64,000 nt of DNA from Mustela lutreola (lineage: Eukaryota; Chordata; Mammalia; Carnivora; Mustelidae), in NCBI RefSeq assembly GCF_030435805.1, contig NC_081295.1, positions 123,789,501 through 123,853,500 on the forward strand, in the 5' to 3' direction. The position numbers and the translations under genes are program-made. This document shows, piece after piece, positions 45,007 to 56,135 of this stretch (position 1 is its first letter; every line of letters begins with the position of its first letter). The notes beneath the pieces are model-generated. The model saw only the letters and a list, made by a program, of their open reading frames with translations, was not told where the DNA came from and searched no databases.

Positions 45007-45781
45007 TCTCGATCTTTCTAATGAAGTCCATTTGTAGTTGTCTTTCAATAGTTTCTGGCAGAGGGCTCTCACAGCTAGAATACAGTACCCGTTCTCTTTA
45101 CTGCATGTCTATCCAGGCATTGAATAAATAAAAACTATGGACTTCAAACCGTCTCCTTCATGGGAACGTTTATATAGGAAGAAATCGTAGCATGCTAAAT
45201 CCTTGGGAATCCTCCCTGGCAAGTCTTTCAGTTCTGTCTTTGTTGTGTTGGCCAAAATTATAATTTCATCTTTCATATCTATTTCCAATTACACATAGCT
45301 GTTACTTCATGTTTCCTAAGCTTGAAAAGCTTCTCGAAATATAGGAAATGCTACTCATGTAGTGTTTAATGCTGCGTGTCCTCACCCATGTCAGTTTGTA
45401 CCTCATTAATTTTAATCTGTTGTGTTTCTTCCTCAGCTGTGGTCAATGGGGCAGGAGAAGATTGTGATGGCAAGTGTTTTTTATATCTGTGTAATGATGC
45501 ATCTTCCTTTACTGTTCTGAACACTTCATCTGTAATGTGGCTCCCTTCAAACTCCCTTTTCAGATTCACACTTGTTCCTGCATTCAACAAATTTTGATGA
45601 TCATGAGAATGTTCTGGAGACCAGGCAGTGAATATCCAGTCATATCCCTGGGCATCCTGAGAGTCTAACCTAAACACTATGTAGCACAGCTATTTGTCCT
45701 CCAGGAGGCGTAAGGAATCATAATGCTTGACCCAGGAATCAGAACACTGATTACAGGATCCAATCATGAGTTTCTCATTTT

Positions 45782-48700
45782 CTTTTTTTTTTTTAATTAA
45801 TTATTTATTTATTTTCAGCATAACAGTATTCATTATTTTTGCACCACACCCAGTGCTCCATGCAATCCGTGCCCTCTATAATACCCACCACCTTGTACCG
45901 TGACCTCCCACCCCCCGCCCCTTCAAAACCCTCAGATTGTTTTTCAGAGTCCATAGTCTCTCATGGTTCACCTCCCCTTCCAATTTACCCCAACTCCCTT
46001 CTCTCTAACACCCCTTGTCCTCCATGCTATTTGTTATGCTCCACAAATAAGTGAAACCATATGATAATTGACTCTCTCTGCTTGACTTATTTCACTCAGC
46101 ATAATCTCTACCAGTCCCATCCATGTTGCTACAAAAGTTGGGTATTCGTCCTTTCTGATGGAGGCATAATACTCCATAGTGTATATGGACCACATCTTCC
46201 TTATCCATTCGTCTGTTGAAGGGCATCTTGGTTCTTTCCACAGTTTGGCGACTGAGCCATTGCTGCTATAAACATTGAGGTACAGATGGCCCTTCTTTTC
46301 ACTACATCTGTATCTTTGGGGTAAATACCCAGGAGTGCAATGGAAGGGTCATAGGGAAGTTCTATTTATAATTTCTTGAGGAATCTCCACACTGTTCTCC
46401 AAAGAGGCTGCGCCAACTTACATTCCCACCAACAGTATAAGAGGGTTCCCCTTTCTCCACATCCCCTCCAACACATGTTGTTTCGTGTCTTGCTAATTTT
46501 GGCCATTCGAACTGGTGTAAGGTGATATCTCAATGTGGTTTTAATTTGAATCTCCCTGATACCTAGTGATGATGAACATTTTTTCATGGATCTGATAGCC
46601 ATTTGTATGTCTTCATTGGAGAAGTGTCTGTTCATATCTTCTGCCCATTTTTTGATATGATTGTCTGTTTTGTGTGTGTTGAGTTGGAGGAGTTCATTAT
46701 AGAGCCTGGATATCAACCTTTTGTCTGTACTGTCATTTGCAAATATCTTCTCCCATTCCGTGGGTTGCCTCTTTGCTTTCTTGACTGTTTCCTTTGCTGT
46801 GCAGAAGCTTTTGATTTTGATGAAGTCCCAAAAGTTTATTTTCGCTTTTGTTTCCTTTACCTTTGGAGAGATATCTTGAAAGAAGTTGCTGTGGCTGATA
46901 TCGAAGAGATTACTGCCTATGTTCTCCTCTAGGATTCTAATGGATTCCTGTCTCACGTTGAGGTCTTTTATCCATTTTGAGTTTATCTTTGTGTACGGTG
47001 TAAGAGAATGGTCGAGTTTTATTCTTCTACTTATAGCTGTCCAGTTTTCCCAGCACCATTTATAGAAGAGACTGTCTTTTTTCCACTGTATATTTGTTCC
47101 CATTTTGTCGAAGATTATTTGACCATAGAGTTGAGGGTCCATATCTGGGCTCTCTACTCTGTTCCACTGGTCTATGTGTCTGTTTTTATGCCAGTACCAT
47201 GCTGTCTTGGTGATCACAGCTTTGTAGTAAAGCTTGAAATCAGGTAAAGTGATGCTCCCCATTTTATTTTTGTTTTTCAACATTTCCTTAGTGATTTGGG
47301 GTCTCTTCTGATTCCATACAAATTTTTGGATTATTTGCTCCAGCTCTTTGAAGAATACCGGTGGGATTTTTATCGGAATGGCATTAAAAGTATAGATTGC
47401 TCTAGGCAGTATAGACATTTTAACAATGTTTATTCTTCCGATCCAAGAGCATGGAATGGTCTTCCATCTTTTTGTGCCTTCTTCAATTTCTTTCATGAGT
47501 ATTCTGTAGTTCCTCCTTTACCTCTTTGGTTAGGTTTATTCCCAGGTATTTTATGGTTCTTGGTGCTATAGTAAATGGAATCGATTCTCTAATTTCCCTT
47601 TCTGCATTTTCATTATTAGTGTATAAGAAGGCCACTGATTTCTGTGCATTGACTTTGTATCCTGCCATGTTGCTGAATTGTTGTATGAGTTCTAGTAGTT
47701 TGGGGGTAGAGTCTTTTGGGTCTTCCATATAAAGAATCATGTCATCTTCAAAGAGAGAGAGTTTGACTTCTTCATTACCAATTTGGATACCTTTTATTTC
47801 TCTTTGTTGTCTGATTGCTGTTGCTAGGACTTCTAATACTATGTTAAACAAGAGTGGTGAGAGTGGGCATCCTTGTTGTGTTCCTGATCTCAATGGGAAG
47901 GCTGCAAGCTTTTTCCCATTAAGGATGATATTTGCTGTGGGTCTTTCATAGATAGATTTTATGAAGTTCAGGAATGTTCTGTCTGTCCCTATACTTTGAA
48001 GCGTTTTAATCAGGAACAGATGCTGGATTTTGTCAAATGTTTTTTCTGCATCAATTGAGAGGACCATGTGGTTCTTCTCTCTTCTTTTATTAATTTTTTC
48101 TATCTCATTGATTGATTTGTGAGTGTTGAACCATCCTTGTAGCCCAGGAATAAATCCCACCTGGTCATGGTGGATAATCTTTTTAATGTGCTGTTGGATC
48201 CTGTTTGCTAGGATCTTGTTGAGAATCTTAGCATCCATATTCATCAGTGATATTAGTCTGAAATTCTCTTTTTTGGCAGGGTCTTTGCCTGGTTTGGGTA
48301 TCACGGTAATGCTGACTTCATAGAAAGAGTCTGGAAGTTTTCCTTCTGCTTCAATTTTTGAAACAGCTTCAGGAGAATAGGTGTTATTTCTTCTTTGAAA
48401 GTTTGGTAGAATTCCCCAGGGAATCCATCAGGTCCTGGGCTCTTGTTTTTTTGGGAGGTTTTTGATCACTACTTCAATCTCGCTACTAGATATTGGTCTA
48501 TTCAGGTTGTCAATTTCTTCCCGGTTCAATTTTGGGAGTTTATAGCTTTCCAGGAATGCATCCATTTCATCTAGGTTGCTTAGCTTATTGGCATATAACT
48601 GCTGATAATAACTTCTGATTATTTCTACTTCCTTGGTGTTCGTTGTGATCTCTCCCTTTTCATTCCTAATTTTCTTTTGGATTAGTGTCGCCAATGGTTT

Positions 48701-49707
48701 ATTGATCTTATTGATTCTTTCAAAAAACCAGCTTCTAGTTTCATTGATACATTCTACTGTATCTCTGGTTTCTACCTCATTGATCTCAGCTCTAATCTTG
48801 ATGATTTCCCTTCTTATGTGTGGAGTTGGTTTGATTTGTTGTTGATTCTCCAGTTCTTTAAGGTGTAGAGACAGCTGGTGTGTTCTGGATTTTTCAATTT
48901 TTTTGAGGGATGCTTGGCTGGCTATGTATTTCCCCCTTAGGACTGCCTTTCCTGTATCCCATAGGTTTTGGACTGAAGTGTCTTCATTCTCATTGGTTTC
49001 CATGAATTGTTTCAATTCTTCTTTGATCTCCTAGTTGATCCAAGCATTCTTAAGCAAGGTGGTCTTTAGCTTCCAGGTGTTTGAGTTCCTCCTGAACTTT
49101 TCCTTGTGATTGAGCTCCAGTTTCAAAGCATTGTGATCTGAGAATGTGCAAGGAATAATCTCAGTCTTTTGGTATCAGTTGAGTCCTGATTTGTGACCCG
49201 GTATGTGGTCTATTCTGGAGAAGGTTCCATGTGCACTTGAGAAGAATGAATATTCTGTTGTTTTAGGGTGGAATGTTCTGTATATATCTATGAGGTCCAT
49301 CTGGTCCAATGTGTCATTCAATGCTCTTGTTTCTTTATTGATTTTCTGCTTCAATGATCTGTCTGTTTCTGAGAGAGGCATGTTAAGATCTCCTACAATT
49401 AGTGTATTCATATCAATATGACTCTTTATCTTGATTAACAGTTTTTTTATGTAATTGGCTGCTCCCATATTGGGGGCATAGATATTTACAATTGTTAGAT
49501 CATCTTGGTGGATAGTCCCTTTAAGAATGATGTAGTGTCCTTCTGGATCTCTGACTACAGTCTTTAGCTTAAAATCTAATTTGTCTTATATGAGAATCGC
49601 TACCCCAGCCTTTTTTTGAGGCCCATTGGCATGAAAGATGCTTCTCAATCCTTTCACTTTCAGTCTGGGTGTATCTTTAGGTTCAAAATGGGTCTCTTGT
49701 AGACAGA
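45782..49707 (-). mobile_element. 5'-truncated L1 (copy D), ~3.9 kb
   Basis: Poly-T at 45782-45795, 3' UTR to ~46110, then nearly all of ORF2. It ends at 49707 within the endonuclease region ('gggtctcttgtagacag'). The frames are long, so this copy is fairly young. The left end abuts the truncated 5' end of the TWF1 pseudogene. No convincing target duplication was found. Confidence 0.93.
46110..49707 (-). pseudogene. L1 copy D ORF2p, broken
   Basis: Four long reverse-strand frames: 49468-49175 (endonuclease end, FHPKTTEYSFFSSAHGTFSRID), 49015-48428 (linker, PRPGPD-like KKQEPRT), 48304-47483 (reverse transcriptase: [43 protein letters not shown]) and 47496-46366 (thumb and Cys-rich end, [19 protein letters not shown]). 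The catalytic FADD reads FEDD, so the first Asp-side Ala is Glu. Frame changes fall near 49100, 48380 and 47490. It lacks the first part of the endonuclease because of the 5' truncation. Confidence 0.9.
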
Positions 49708-49722
49708 TGCTCTAGCATTTTA

Positions 49723-49758
49723 CACAACGCAGAGTACTAACCACTATACGATCACGGC
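49723..49758 (-). pseudogene. tRNA-His(GTG) 5' half, tailless retropseudogene
   Basis: The reverse complement is the first 36 nucleotides of mammalian tRNA-His: GCCGTGATCGTATAGTGG, then TTAGTACTCTGCGTTGTG, stopping exactly at the anticodon GTG. I see no mismatch to the tRNA-His sequence I remember. It includes the D-stem and loop and the 5' side of the anticodon stem; the 3' half, T-arm and any poly-A are absent. The 12-bp direct repeat CTAGCATTTTAC flanks it (49712-49723 and 49759-49770; one base is shared with the fragment). This fits the class of 3'-truncated, tailless retropseudogenes known from mammals. It is not a functional tRNA gene, although the internal A box is intact. Confidence 0.88.
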
Positions 49759-49770
49759 CTAGCATTTTAC

Positions 49771-49850
49771 ATTTTTGCAATCTCTGTTACATTAAAATCC
49801 ACAGGCCCATCTGGCACAGGAAACAGATCTTGTACTAATGCATGATTTTT
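49771..49850. other. Short unassigned spacer
   Basis: Between the tRNA-half insertion and an L1. The reverse strand has a short open stretch (PVPDGPVDFNVTEIAKM) that could be an old coding relic, but I do not recognise it. Confidence 0.3.
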
Positions 49851-49867
49851 AAAAAAGTAATGTGCTG

Positions 49868-50586
49868 AATGGCCAAAATTAACAAGACAGTAAACAACAT
49901 TTGTTGGAGAGGATGTGGGGAAAGGGGAACCCTCTGACACTGTTGGTGGGAATGCAACTTGGTGCAGCCACTTTGGAAAACAGTGTGGACATTCCTTAAG
50001 AAACTAAAAATAGAGTTTCCCTATGACCCTGCCACTGCACTACTGGGTATTTACCCCAATGATACAGATGTCGTGAAAAGAAGGGCCATCTGTACCCTAA
50101 TGTTCATAGCAGCAATGGTCACAGTCACCAAGCTGTGGAAAGAACCAAGATGCCCTTCAACAGACAAATGGATAAAGAATATGTGGTCCATATATATATA
50201 CACAATGGAGTATTATACCTCCATCAGAAAGGATGAATACCCAACTTTTGTAGCAACATGGATGGGACTAGAAGATTATACTGAGGGAAAATAGTCAGGC
50301 AGAGAGAGTCAATTATCATATGGTTTCGCTTATTTGTAGAGCATAAGGAATAATACTGAGGACATAGGGAGATGGAGAGGAGAAGTGAGTTGGGGGAAAC
50401 TGGAGGGAGAATCTGTGGACTCTGAGAAATAAACTGAGGGTTTTGAAGGAGAGAGGAGTGGGAGGTTGGGTGAGCCTGGTGGTGTGTACTATGGAGGGCA
50501 CATATTGCATGGAGCACTGGGTGTGGTGCATAAACAATGAATTCTGGAACACTGTAAAGAAATAAAATAAATAAATAAAAATTTTT
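49868..50586 (+). mobile_element. 5'-truncated L1 with target duplication
   Basis: ORF2 end ([32 protein letters not shown]), 3' UTR and a tail of AAATAAATAAATAAAAATTTTT. AAAAAGTAATGTGCTG (49852-49867) / AAAAAGTGATGTGTTG (50587-50602) flanks it. Confidence 0.94.
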
Positions 50587-50667
50587 AAAAAGTGATGTGT
50601 TGTTTAAGTTATGTACATGTACCAGTGTAGATGAGATTGAAATTGATTTATCAAAAAGTCATATTTT

Positions 50668-50863
50668 GGGGGCTCCTGGTGATTCAGTGGGTTAAACTTC
50701 TGCCTTAAGCTCGGGTCATGATCTCAGGGTCTTGGGATAGAGCCCTGCATCAGGCTCTCTGCTCAGCAGGGAGCCTGCTTCCCCCTCTCTCTCTGCCTGC
50801 TTCTCTGCCTACTTGTGATCCTTCTCTCTCTGTCAAATAAATAAATAAAATCTTAAAAAACAA
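50668..50863 (+). mobile_element. Carnivore SINE, left arm of an inverted pair
   Basis: Head GGGGGCTCCTGGTGATTCAG, complete body, tail 'caaataaataaataaaatctt'. Confidence 0.93.
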
Positions 50864-50870
50864 TATGCCT

Positions 50871-51056
50871 TTTTAAAAGATTTTATTTATTTATTTGACA
50901 AAGAGAGAGCACAAGTAGGCATAGTAGCAGGCAGAGGAAGAGGGAGAAGCTCTCCAGTGAGCAGAGAATCTGATGTGGGGCTCTATCCCTGGACACTTGG
51001 ATCATGACCTGAGCCAAAGGCAGATGCTTAACTGACTGAGCCACGCAGGAACCCCC
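50871..51056 (-). mobile_element. Carnivore SINE, right arm of an inverted pair
   Basis: Antisense SINE starting tail-first at 50871, head ending GAGCCACGCAGGAACCCCC. Tail-to-tail with the preceding SINE, 8 bp apart. The outer flanks 'catatttt' (50660-50667) and 'catatttg' (51055-51062) resemble each other. Confidence 0.92.
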
Positions 51057-52210
51057 ATATTTGTTTTAATATTACCCCAGATCCCAATAGAAAAGTTTGT
51101 CAGTAATGGGAGGCTGTGAAGTTTATTGGTACATCACAAGCTTCTGATTTTCTCTTGAGAGCTTACATTTGATCAAGGCAACAAGTACTCAGCTGGCATA
51201 TGTGAGTTGATTTTCATGAAAGGTTAAGTTCATGTTCATTTTCCAGAAACTGGATATGTACTGTCTGAATAGTAACTATGAGCCACCTATGGCAACTTCC
51301 AGAAACTGTCTTGCCAAATGTCCTAGTCTTAATAATCCAAGTTTCTGTGTCATTCATTCCTTCAGTTAAAAAGTAATTCTGTTAAAAAAGAAAAGGGGGG
51401 CAGTTAATTTTACACAAATTATTTTCCAAGCGGTTTCTGTATGTAGAAGGGCTATACACCCCACATCATCATATAGACATGTTTGAATGTGGATTGTTGA
51501 GAATGTTTAATAAAGATGAATTGTTGAAAATGATTAATAAAGATAATTTTTAATGCTGCAATCAGAATGCTTTAATGTGATTCTAGTATTGTTTTGTCCT
51601 ACTTTTGTTTTGAGGTATTTTACTTGCACATAGGCATTACCTCCCTAGAGAAAGAATCCAAGGATTTCCCCTCATGTGTGTTTTTGTCTTGCTTCTTCAT
51701 GGTGCCAGCTGAGGTTCTCAGGACAAGGAAACCAAAATGGAGGGATGGGTCTGGATTCCTCTGCCATTTTTCTAGATCTTTAAGTTGTACATTAAATCTG
51801 TGGCTTCTCACTTCACTGGAGTTTAAGCTGCCCATGAGGTTCCCAGCAATGTTCCCAGCTCAGTGATCATCAGTGATTTCAAATTCCCAATATAACCTGC
51901 TTCGTCATCACAGTTAGAAATGGTATGATGACTTTGGAGCATGGCCTAACAAGATCTGCCTTTGCTTCTCTTCTAGGCATTAATACTCTTGAGAGCATCT
52001 GCTGGGACATTCATGGGACCATTATGGTGGGTTGGGAAAATGGTGGAAAGAGTGTTTTGTCTTTTTATGGAAGTGAGTAGTGGTGAAGAATAACAATTGC
52101 CCTGTGCACCCATCACCTCCATTCTTACTAAGTTTTACCTGAGTGTGAATGTAAAAGTGGTGAAAAGGCAAACAATGTCTAAGTGATGTTATGAAAATAG
52201 TGTTAATTTC
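51057..52210. other. Unassigned stretch
   Basis: A small repeat 'aatgattaataaagatgaattgttgaa' occurs twice near 51495-51545. Otherwise nothing recognised. Confidence 0.4.
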
Positions 52211-52214
52211 ATGG

Positions 52215-52275
52215 ATTCTGTGCAAGGTACTCAGTGACTTCAGGTGTTCCCCAGACCACACTTTGAGAATGGCTG
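52215..52275 (+). mobile_element. Possible MER5A end
   Basis: 'caggtgttccccagaccacactttgagaatggctgctc' matches the terminal part of MER5A (GGACCACACTTTGAGAACCACTG). Confidence 0.45.
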
Positions 52276-52714
52276 CTCTGAAAACCCTGGGAGAGTCTCC
52301 CACTTGTCCTGCTCTGGCCTCCTCCTCACTCAGCAGAATCCCTCTCCCTGAGCTACACTTCCTGGTCTGAAAACTCAGCTCTGACTCTAGCCCCTGAGTG
52401 CATTTGGAAGAGAACTCATCTCCTGGAAATGAGATGGAAGAGAGGGTCCCCAGTCTGGGAAGGGAGGTGGAGGGACAGGGATTTCCCTTTTGTAACTGGG
52501 GACAGTTTTTACCTGTAGGCACGAGATCCATACATAACCGACTTTGATTTTGTGACACATCGGCTTCATATGTATTCACATCCCAGACAGAAATCTGATG
52601 TCATCTGTAAGAGAAATCATGTTGGTCTTTTCACTCTACATGTGTCTAATATGTTTGACTTGAGACCCACAAAGCATGAAGCACAGCACCTTCCAATACA
52701 ACAGTCTGTGTGGA
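52276..52714. other. Unassigned stretch
   Basis: A 185-codon reverse open frame spans 52022-52579 but shows no domain and overlaps the MER5A-like end. Not called. Confidence 0.4.
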
Positions 52715-52895
52715 AGGAATTGTTCTGTATCTGCGTTGTCCAGTATGGTGGCCACAAGATGCAAGTGCCTCTTGAGATGCAGGTGGCACTTGAAATGGGG
52801 CTGGTGTGCTGAGAAGTTGCATTTTTAATTGTTTTAAATGAATAGGAGTTTAGCCACAGGTGGCTCATAGCTACTATTCAGACAATACCTATCTA
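52715..52895 (+). mobile_element. MER3 DNA transposon relic (hAT-Charlie)
   Basis: 'ttctgtatctgcgttgtccagtatggtggccac', 'gtggcacttgaaatggggctggtgtg', 'tgcatttttaattgttttaaat', 'agccacaggtggctcatagctac' follow MER3 in order. Non-autonomous and diverged. Confidence 0.75.
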
Positions 52896-54184
52896 GAATG
52901 CTCTTAGTTGTCAGGATCCTCCTCAAAGAAGAGACTGTGTGACTCATGGGTGTATGTGTATTAAATTTACCTTTAAATGGAAGTCGTAGATTTGTCTATG
53001 TGGATCTGAAACATATGCCTAAAATATAGCATGAAAGTGTAATTACCATGCATTGAGACAGCTGAAGTGTACAGACATGAGCAAAAACGTGATTATCACA
53101 TCTAGGTCATAAGTGTTCAAGATGCCCACCCCTGGAGCTCACTGTTATCTCTATTACTTTGGATGTCTTGGTGTTGGTTGTGTTCACCTGGTAAACATAA
53201 GGAGGCTTACTAAGTCTTCACTGAGCCCAGGTGAGAGGGTATATTGGCTACAACATGTACCTTGTAGGCTCTGTACGTACTTGTAAACGTCATAAAGCAG
53301 AAGACGGACATCTTAGATTTCACCACCTTAGCATCCTTTACCTCTTGCTCCTCCCCACACTTTTGCCCAAGTTCAGACAATTCTCCATGTTTCCGTTCAC
53401 CCTTGTGAAACCCTCTGCTCCTCATTTCTACCAAGGTGAAAATATACATGAAATGTTTACAACTGTAGGATGAAGAAATTCTCTAAGCACAGTCTAGTGT
53501 CGAAAACCTATAGGAAAAGTACGAAATATCTGCATGTTAATCACACTCTCACAAAGATACAAACTCATGTCCATGAGCAAATTAAAAGACACAAAAACAA
53601 TTGTGAAAGACAAAAGGGTAACATGGTTCAATGCTCTTCAGCCCAAGACCACCAGGAGCACCTGTGGGGCATTCAAATTGGCTCTATTATCTGTTGCAGT
53701 GAGAGAGAACGCACACCTTTGGGGGTCACGGGGCATCTTAATATGAAGGTGTTGAAACCTAAGGGACATGGACTTTGAATGGGAATTTTGGAGAGGACCC
53801 ACGAAAGTTGGGGCCCATTCTAGATTTCATGTTGTCAGGACGTGTGGGCAATCCCATGGTTGAGCATCTCAGTGAGTCCGCTCTCCAGCAGCCAGACCAG
53901 AGCGAGGAGAGAGCAGTTATGGTGGAGAAGCAGCAATTGCTCACATCAGCTGACACACAGACGTGTGTTATTCTGTGGGTTGTACAGTGCCTTGTTTTTC
54001 TGTAATGACACAGAGTGATGTCGTGGTTTCAGAATGGTGATGTTTTGTGAGGTGACTGGCTGAAGTCCCACAGGAGAAGAATATGGCCAAGTGGTAGACA
54101 TTAGCCAGCTTCTGACCACACTGAGCCCAACTGTCAGTGTCAGAGCAGCTCTCGATGTTGGGGGCTGCTGGCTCTTCTCTGTTT
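52896..54184. other. Unassigned stretch
   Basis: No exon or repeat was recognised. Open frames are under 103 codons. Confidence 0.4.
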
Positions 54185-54198
54185 AATTCCAAACTTTA

Positions 54199-54389
54199 GG
54201 GGTGCCTGGGTGGCTCAGTGGGTTAAAGCCCCTGCCTTCAGCTCAGGTCATGATCTCAAGATCCTGGGATCGAGTCCCTCATTGGGCTCTCTGCTCAGTG
54301 GGAAGCCTGCTTCCCACTCTCTCTCTCTCTGCCTTCCTCTCTGCCTACTTGTGATCTCTGTCTGTCAAATAAATAAAAAATATTTTTAA
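54199..54389 (+). mobile_element. Carnivore SINE with target duplication
   Basis: Head GGGGTGCCTGGGTGGCTCAG. Imperfect duplication AATTCCAAACTTTA (54185-54198) / AATTCCGTATTTTA (54390-54403). Confidence 0.94.
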
Positions 54390-54439
54390 AATTCCGTATT
54401 TTAAAAGAGCTACAACTGATTCAAAACACAATTATAGAA

Positions 54440-54590
54440 TTGGTATTTCTCTTTTCCTTGGGTAAATACCCAAGAGTGGAATTGTTGGATTACATGGCAA
54501 ATCACTATGTTGTACAGCTGAAATGAGCATAACATTGTGTGTCAAATGCAGTCAAATAATAAAAAAAGAAAAAGAAAGAAAAGAGAATTA
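54440..54590 (+). mobile_element. Old L1 3' end with inverted start
   Basis: 'cttgggtaaatacccaagagtggaattgttgg' is antisense ORF2, followed by the sense 3' end 'aaatcactatgttgtacagctgaaatg' and an A-rich tail. This looks like an old twin-primed L1. Confidence 0.55.
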
Positions 54591-54606
54591 AAAATATTAG
54601 AAAACA

Positions 54607-54670
54607 CTTATGGTTTGTCTCCCTCCCAATCCCATCTTGTTTCATTTATTAATAAAAAATTAAAAAAAAA
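54607..54670 (+). mobile_element. L1 insertion keeping only its inverted part
   Basis: About 45 bp of antisense young L1 3' UTR ('cttatggtttgtctccctcccaatcc') followed directly by an A-rich tail. ATTAGAAAACA flanks it (54596-54606 and 54671-54681). Confidence 0.88.
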
Positions 54671-54681
54671 ATTAGAAAACA

Positions 54682-55135
54682 GTTTGGGAAGGTGGAAATG
54701 AAACATCAAACCAATGTAATTGTAATAAGAAAACATAAACAAATATGAGAATGTGGAATAAAGCTATAAAAGGAATAAAGCTATAAAATAAATAAAATAT
54801 TTCTATATATAAAATAAATCTATGTACTTGGCAAAGACGAAAGTAAGGGATGAGAGTGTTCATCAGAGGGTCAGGGAAACACTGTCATAAAGGTTGATGC
54901 AAGTGATCACTGGGACACAATTTTCAATGGGTGCTTTAGAAAAATATCTCCACAAATGCTGTGTGCTTATATTGTGACACAGACATTTTCTTTGAGGACT
55001 TTATCCTAAGGAGATAATTACAAACATTCACAAGGATGTGCGTTCACTTGTGGTTTATAAAAACAAAGAACGGAAGTTATGTAATCGCTATAATCAATAT
55101 GATGAAGGTAAGTACAGATAGTGGAACATTAGCAT
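54682..55135. other. AT-rich stretch, possibly old L1
   Basis: 'gaggactttatcctaaggagataattac' and 'caaggatgtgcgttcacttgtgg' hint at a very old LINE ORF2 relic. Weak. Confidence 0.3.
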
Positions 55136-55139
55136 GCGT

Positions 55140-55315
55140 CAGGGATTTACCATGTGATTTACACAGAGGGTTGAACTTAATCATGAAAGCCAGCCCAGGA
55201 GGCATCCTGTAAGGCATCCGTTTGTTCAGACAGGGAAAGGGAGACTCGGAGACAAGGATGTGGTGGAGCTAGTGTTCAGCCCAAAATGTTTGCTCCCAGA
55301 GACCTTGCTGATTTG
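55140..55315 (+). mobile_element. MIR SINE relic
   Basis: 'gaacttaatcatgaaagccagcccaggaggcatc', 'cagacagggaaagggagactcggagacaaggatgtggtggagctagtgttcagccc' follow the MIR core and 3' part. Confidence 0.65.
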
Positions 55316-55985
55316 CTCATTGCTTCTTGTCTGGGGTGGGGGTGGGGGGCGGTATGTCTGTGCACTCTAGGAAAGTGAGCTGTGGCAATATTCCAGAATG
55401 TTTGGTGATGGGAGGCTGCTGGGCTCAGAGCCCAGGAGAACATTAAGGAGCAATGTGACTCAGCTGCTCAAATCACACTAAAGTCCGTCATCCAGTGGAC
55501 ATCTCGAGGCATCCAGGGACTCAGGATCAGCTGGCCTCTAGAGCTACAGCGCAGAGCAAGGGTGACACCCTGGACAGAACACTGGCACTGTCATGTGGGA
55601 GATGGGCATGGAGCAGAAATGACAGAGGAAAATGTAAGTCGCTCCTCAGAGGAGTGTTGTGTGGAGAAAGGTCATGAAAGCAGAAACCAGGAGACCTAGC
55701 AGGGCCCTTACCACTAGGATCAGTCACATCTACAGGATGCAACAGACATATGGATGTGAAAAAAAACACAACTCCACACAGTGCTGTACAATCATGGAAC
55801 AGGAAAGAGCTCTGGGAAACTAACAATATAACCATAGGAATGAATAATTGAGTGGATACACTGGGTGATAACTGTTTTCCTTCCCCGAAGTCATAAAATC
55901 AGGAATGTGATGGTAGCAGGAGAGAAGACCTGTTTGTTTCTCGATCAAATGTTCCCAACAAGTTAATAACAACATTTTTAAAAAC
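55316..55985. other. Unassigned stretch
   Basis: A G-rich run at 55337-55352. Nothing else recognised. Confidence 0.4.
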
Positions 55986-55988
55986 AAT

Positions 55989-56135
55989 GGTGAGGAGTGC
56001 CTGGGTGGCTCAGTCATTATCCCAGGGTCCTGCCCTGGTACCTGCTCAGCGGGAAGCCTGCTTCTCCCTCTCTCACTTCCCCTGTTGTTTTCCCTCTGTC
56101 ACTGTGTTTCTCTGTCAAATAAATCTTTAAAGAAA
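55989..56135 (+). mobile_element. Shortened carnivore SINE
   Basis: GAGTGCCTGGGTGGCTCAGT, then a jump over the 'ggttaagc...tcatgatc' part to 'ccagggtcctgcc', and an end at 'gtcaaataaatctttaaag'. Internally deleted. Confidence 0.88.

Larger units (their letters stand above)
44100..45781 (-). pseudogene. TWF1: TWF1 processed pseudogene, split by SINEs
   Basis: The minus strand is an intronless copy of twinfilin-1, an actin-monomer-binding protein with two ADF-H domains. It begins at 45781 within the first ADF-H domain ([15 protein letters not shown]; parent residue ~39) and runs through [71 protein letters not shown], then [28 protein letters not shown] and [10 protein letters not shown]. SINEs interrupt it at 44605-45006, after which [20 protein letters not shown] and SFAKPK follow to about 44450. 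The rest to ~44100 is probably 3' UTR. Stops (for example in EDK-stop-LCY) and several frame changes kill it. Its 5' end stops exactly at an L1 tail. Confidence 0.93.

Noticed and set aside
49723-49758. Functional tRNA-His gene
   Set aside because: Only the 5' half is present; no 3' acceptor strand, T-arm or terminator.
52022-52579. 185-codon minus-strand open frame
   Set aside because: No recognisable domain and it overlaps a MER5A-like end; treated as chance.
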